Assembly (NCBI GenBank): GCA_016194835.1
Contig: JACQAU010000085.1
Span: 1-5,764, forward strand
Direction of reading: 5' to 3'
From: Deltaproteobacteria bacterium
GTDB taxonomy: Bacteria > Bdellovibrionota > UBA1018
Length of the DNA stretch: 5,764 bases
Part shown: piece after piece, positions 5,752-5,764 of the stretch
How positions within the stretch are numbered: position 1 is the first letter of the stretch
How the letters are laid out: the number at the start of each line of letters is the position of its first letter
Made by a program: the position numbers and the translations under genes
The notes under the pieces: generated by a model
Told to the model about the DNA's origin: nothing
Database searches by the model: none
What the model saw: only the letters and a program-made list of their open reading frames with translations

Positions 5752-5764
5752 AAATAAAGCCCCT

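Overview
The window looks like an AT-rich chromosomal stretch from a Gram-negative bacterium. Two exported lipoproteins with clear lipoboxes, GTG starts behind strong Shine-Dalgarno sites and ordinary housekeeping genes support this. The lipoprotein style and gene mix recall Bdellovibrio-like or other former deltaproteobacterial lineages, but that is only an impression. All genes read through under the standard code, and TGG serves for tryptophan. There are no tRNA or rRNA genes, CRISPR arrays or insertion sequences.

Left part, minus strand (1828 down to 1): mazG (NTP pyrophosphohydrolase) and coaE (dephospho-CoA kinase) overlap by ATGA and form a coupled pair. They are followed by the start of a small lipoprotein gene that runs off the left edge. 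A 26-base A/T-rich palindrome lies between coaE and the lipoprotein.

Middle, plus strand (1835-3170): a 440-codon reading frame begins 6 bases from the mazG start in the head-to-head orientation. Its first 145 or so residues are the rRNA-maturation endonuclease YbeY with its complete H-x3-H-x5-H metal site. From about residue 146 it continues without a stop into peptide chain release factor 2 (PrfB). The RF2 part has lost roughly its first 50 residues, including the place where the autoregulatory frameshift site normally lies. It still has the SPF and GGQ motifs. It then loses roughly 30 conserved residues around the W-G-x-Q-I-R-S-Y segment, together with the reading frame; the genuine RF2 C-terminus is visible in a different frame just downstream. 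This doubly deleted, fused prfB is the most unusual thing in the window. It could be a decayed gene, an assembly error or, less likely, a remodelled ribosome-acting fusion.

Right part: a plus-strand PlsC/DGAT-like acyltransferase (3262-4140) converges on a 521-residue minus-strand lipoprotein (5736-4171). A good stem-loop between them can serve both genes as a terminator. The lipoprotein has a lipid anchor, a Ser/Thr/Asn/Gln-rich tether, a cysteine-rich module and a beta-rich C-terminal part resembling jelly-roll surface proteins. No new multi-gene system is evident. The genes look like independent housekeeping and envelope functions, with a broken or remodelled release factor in their midst.
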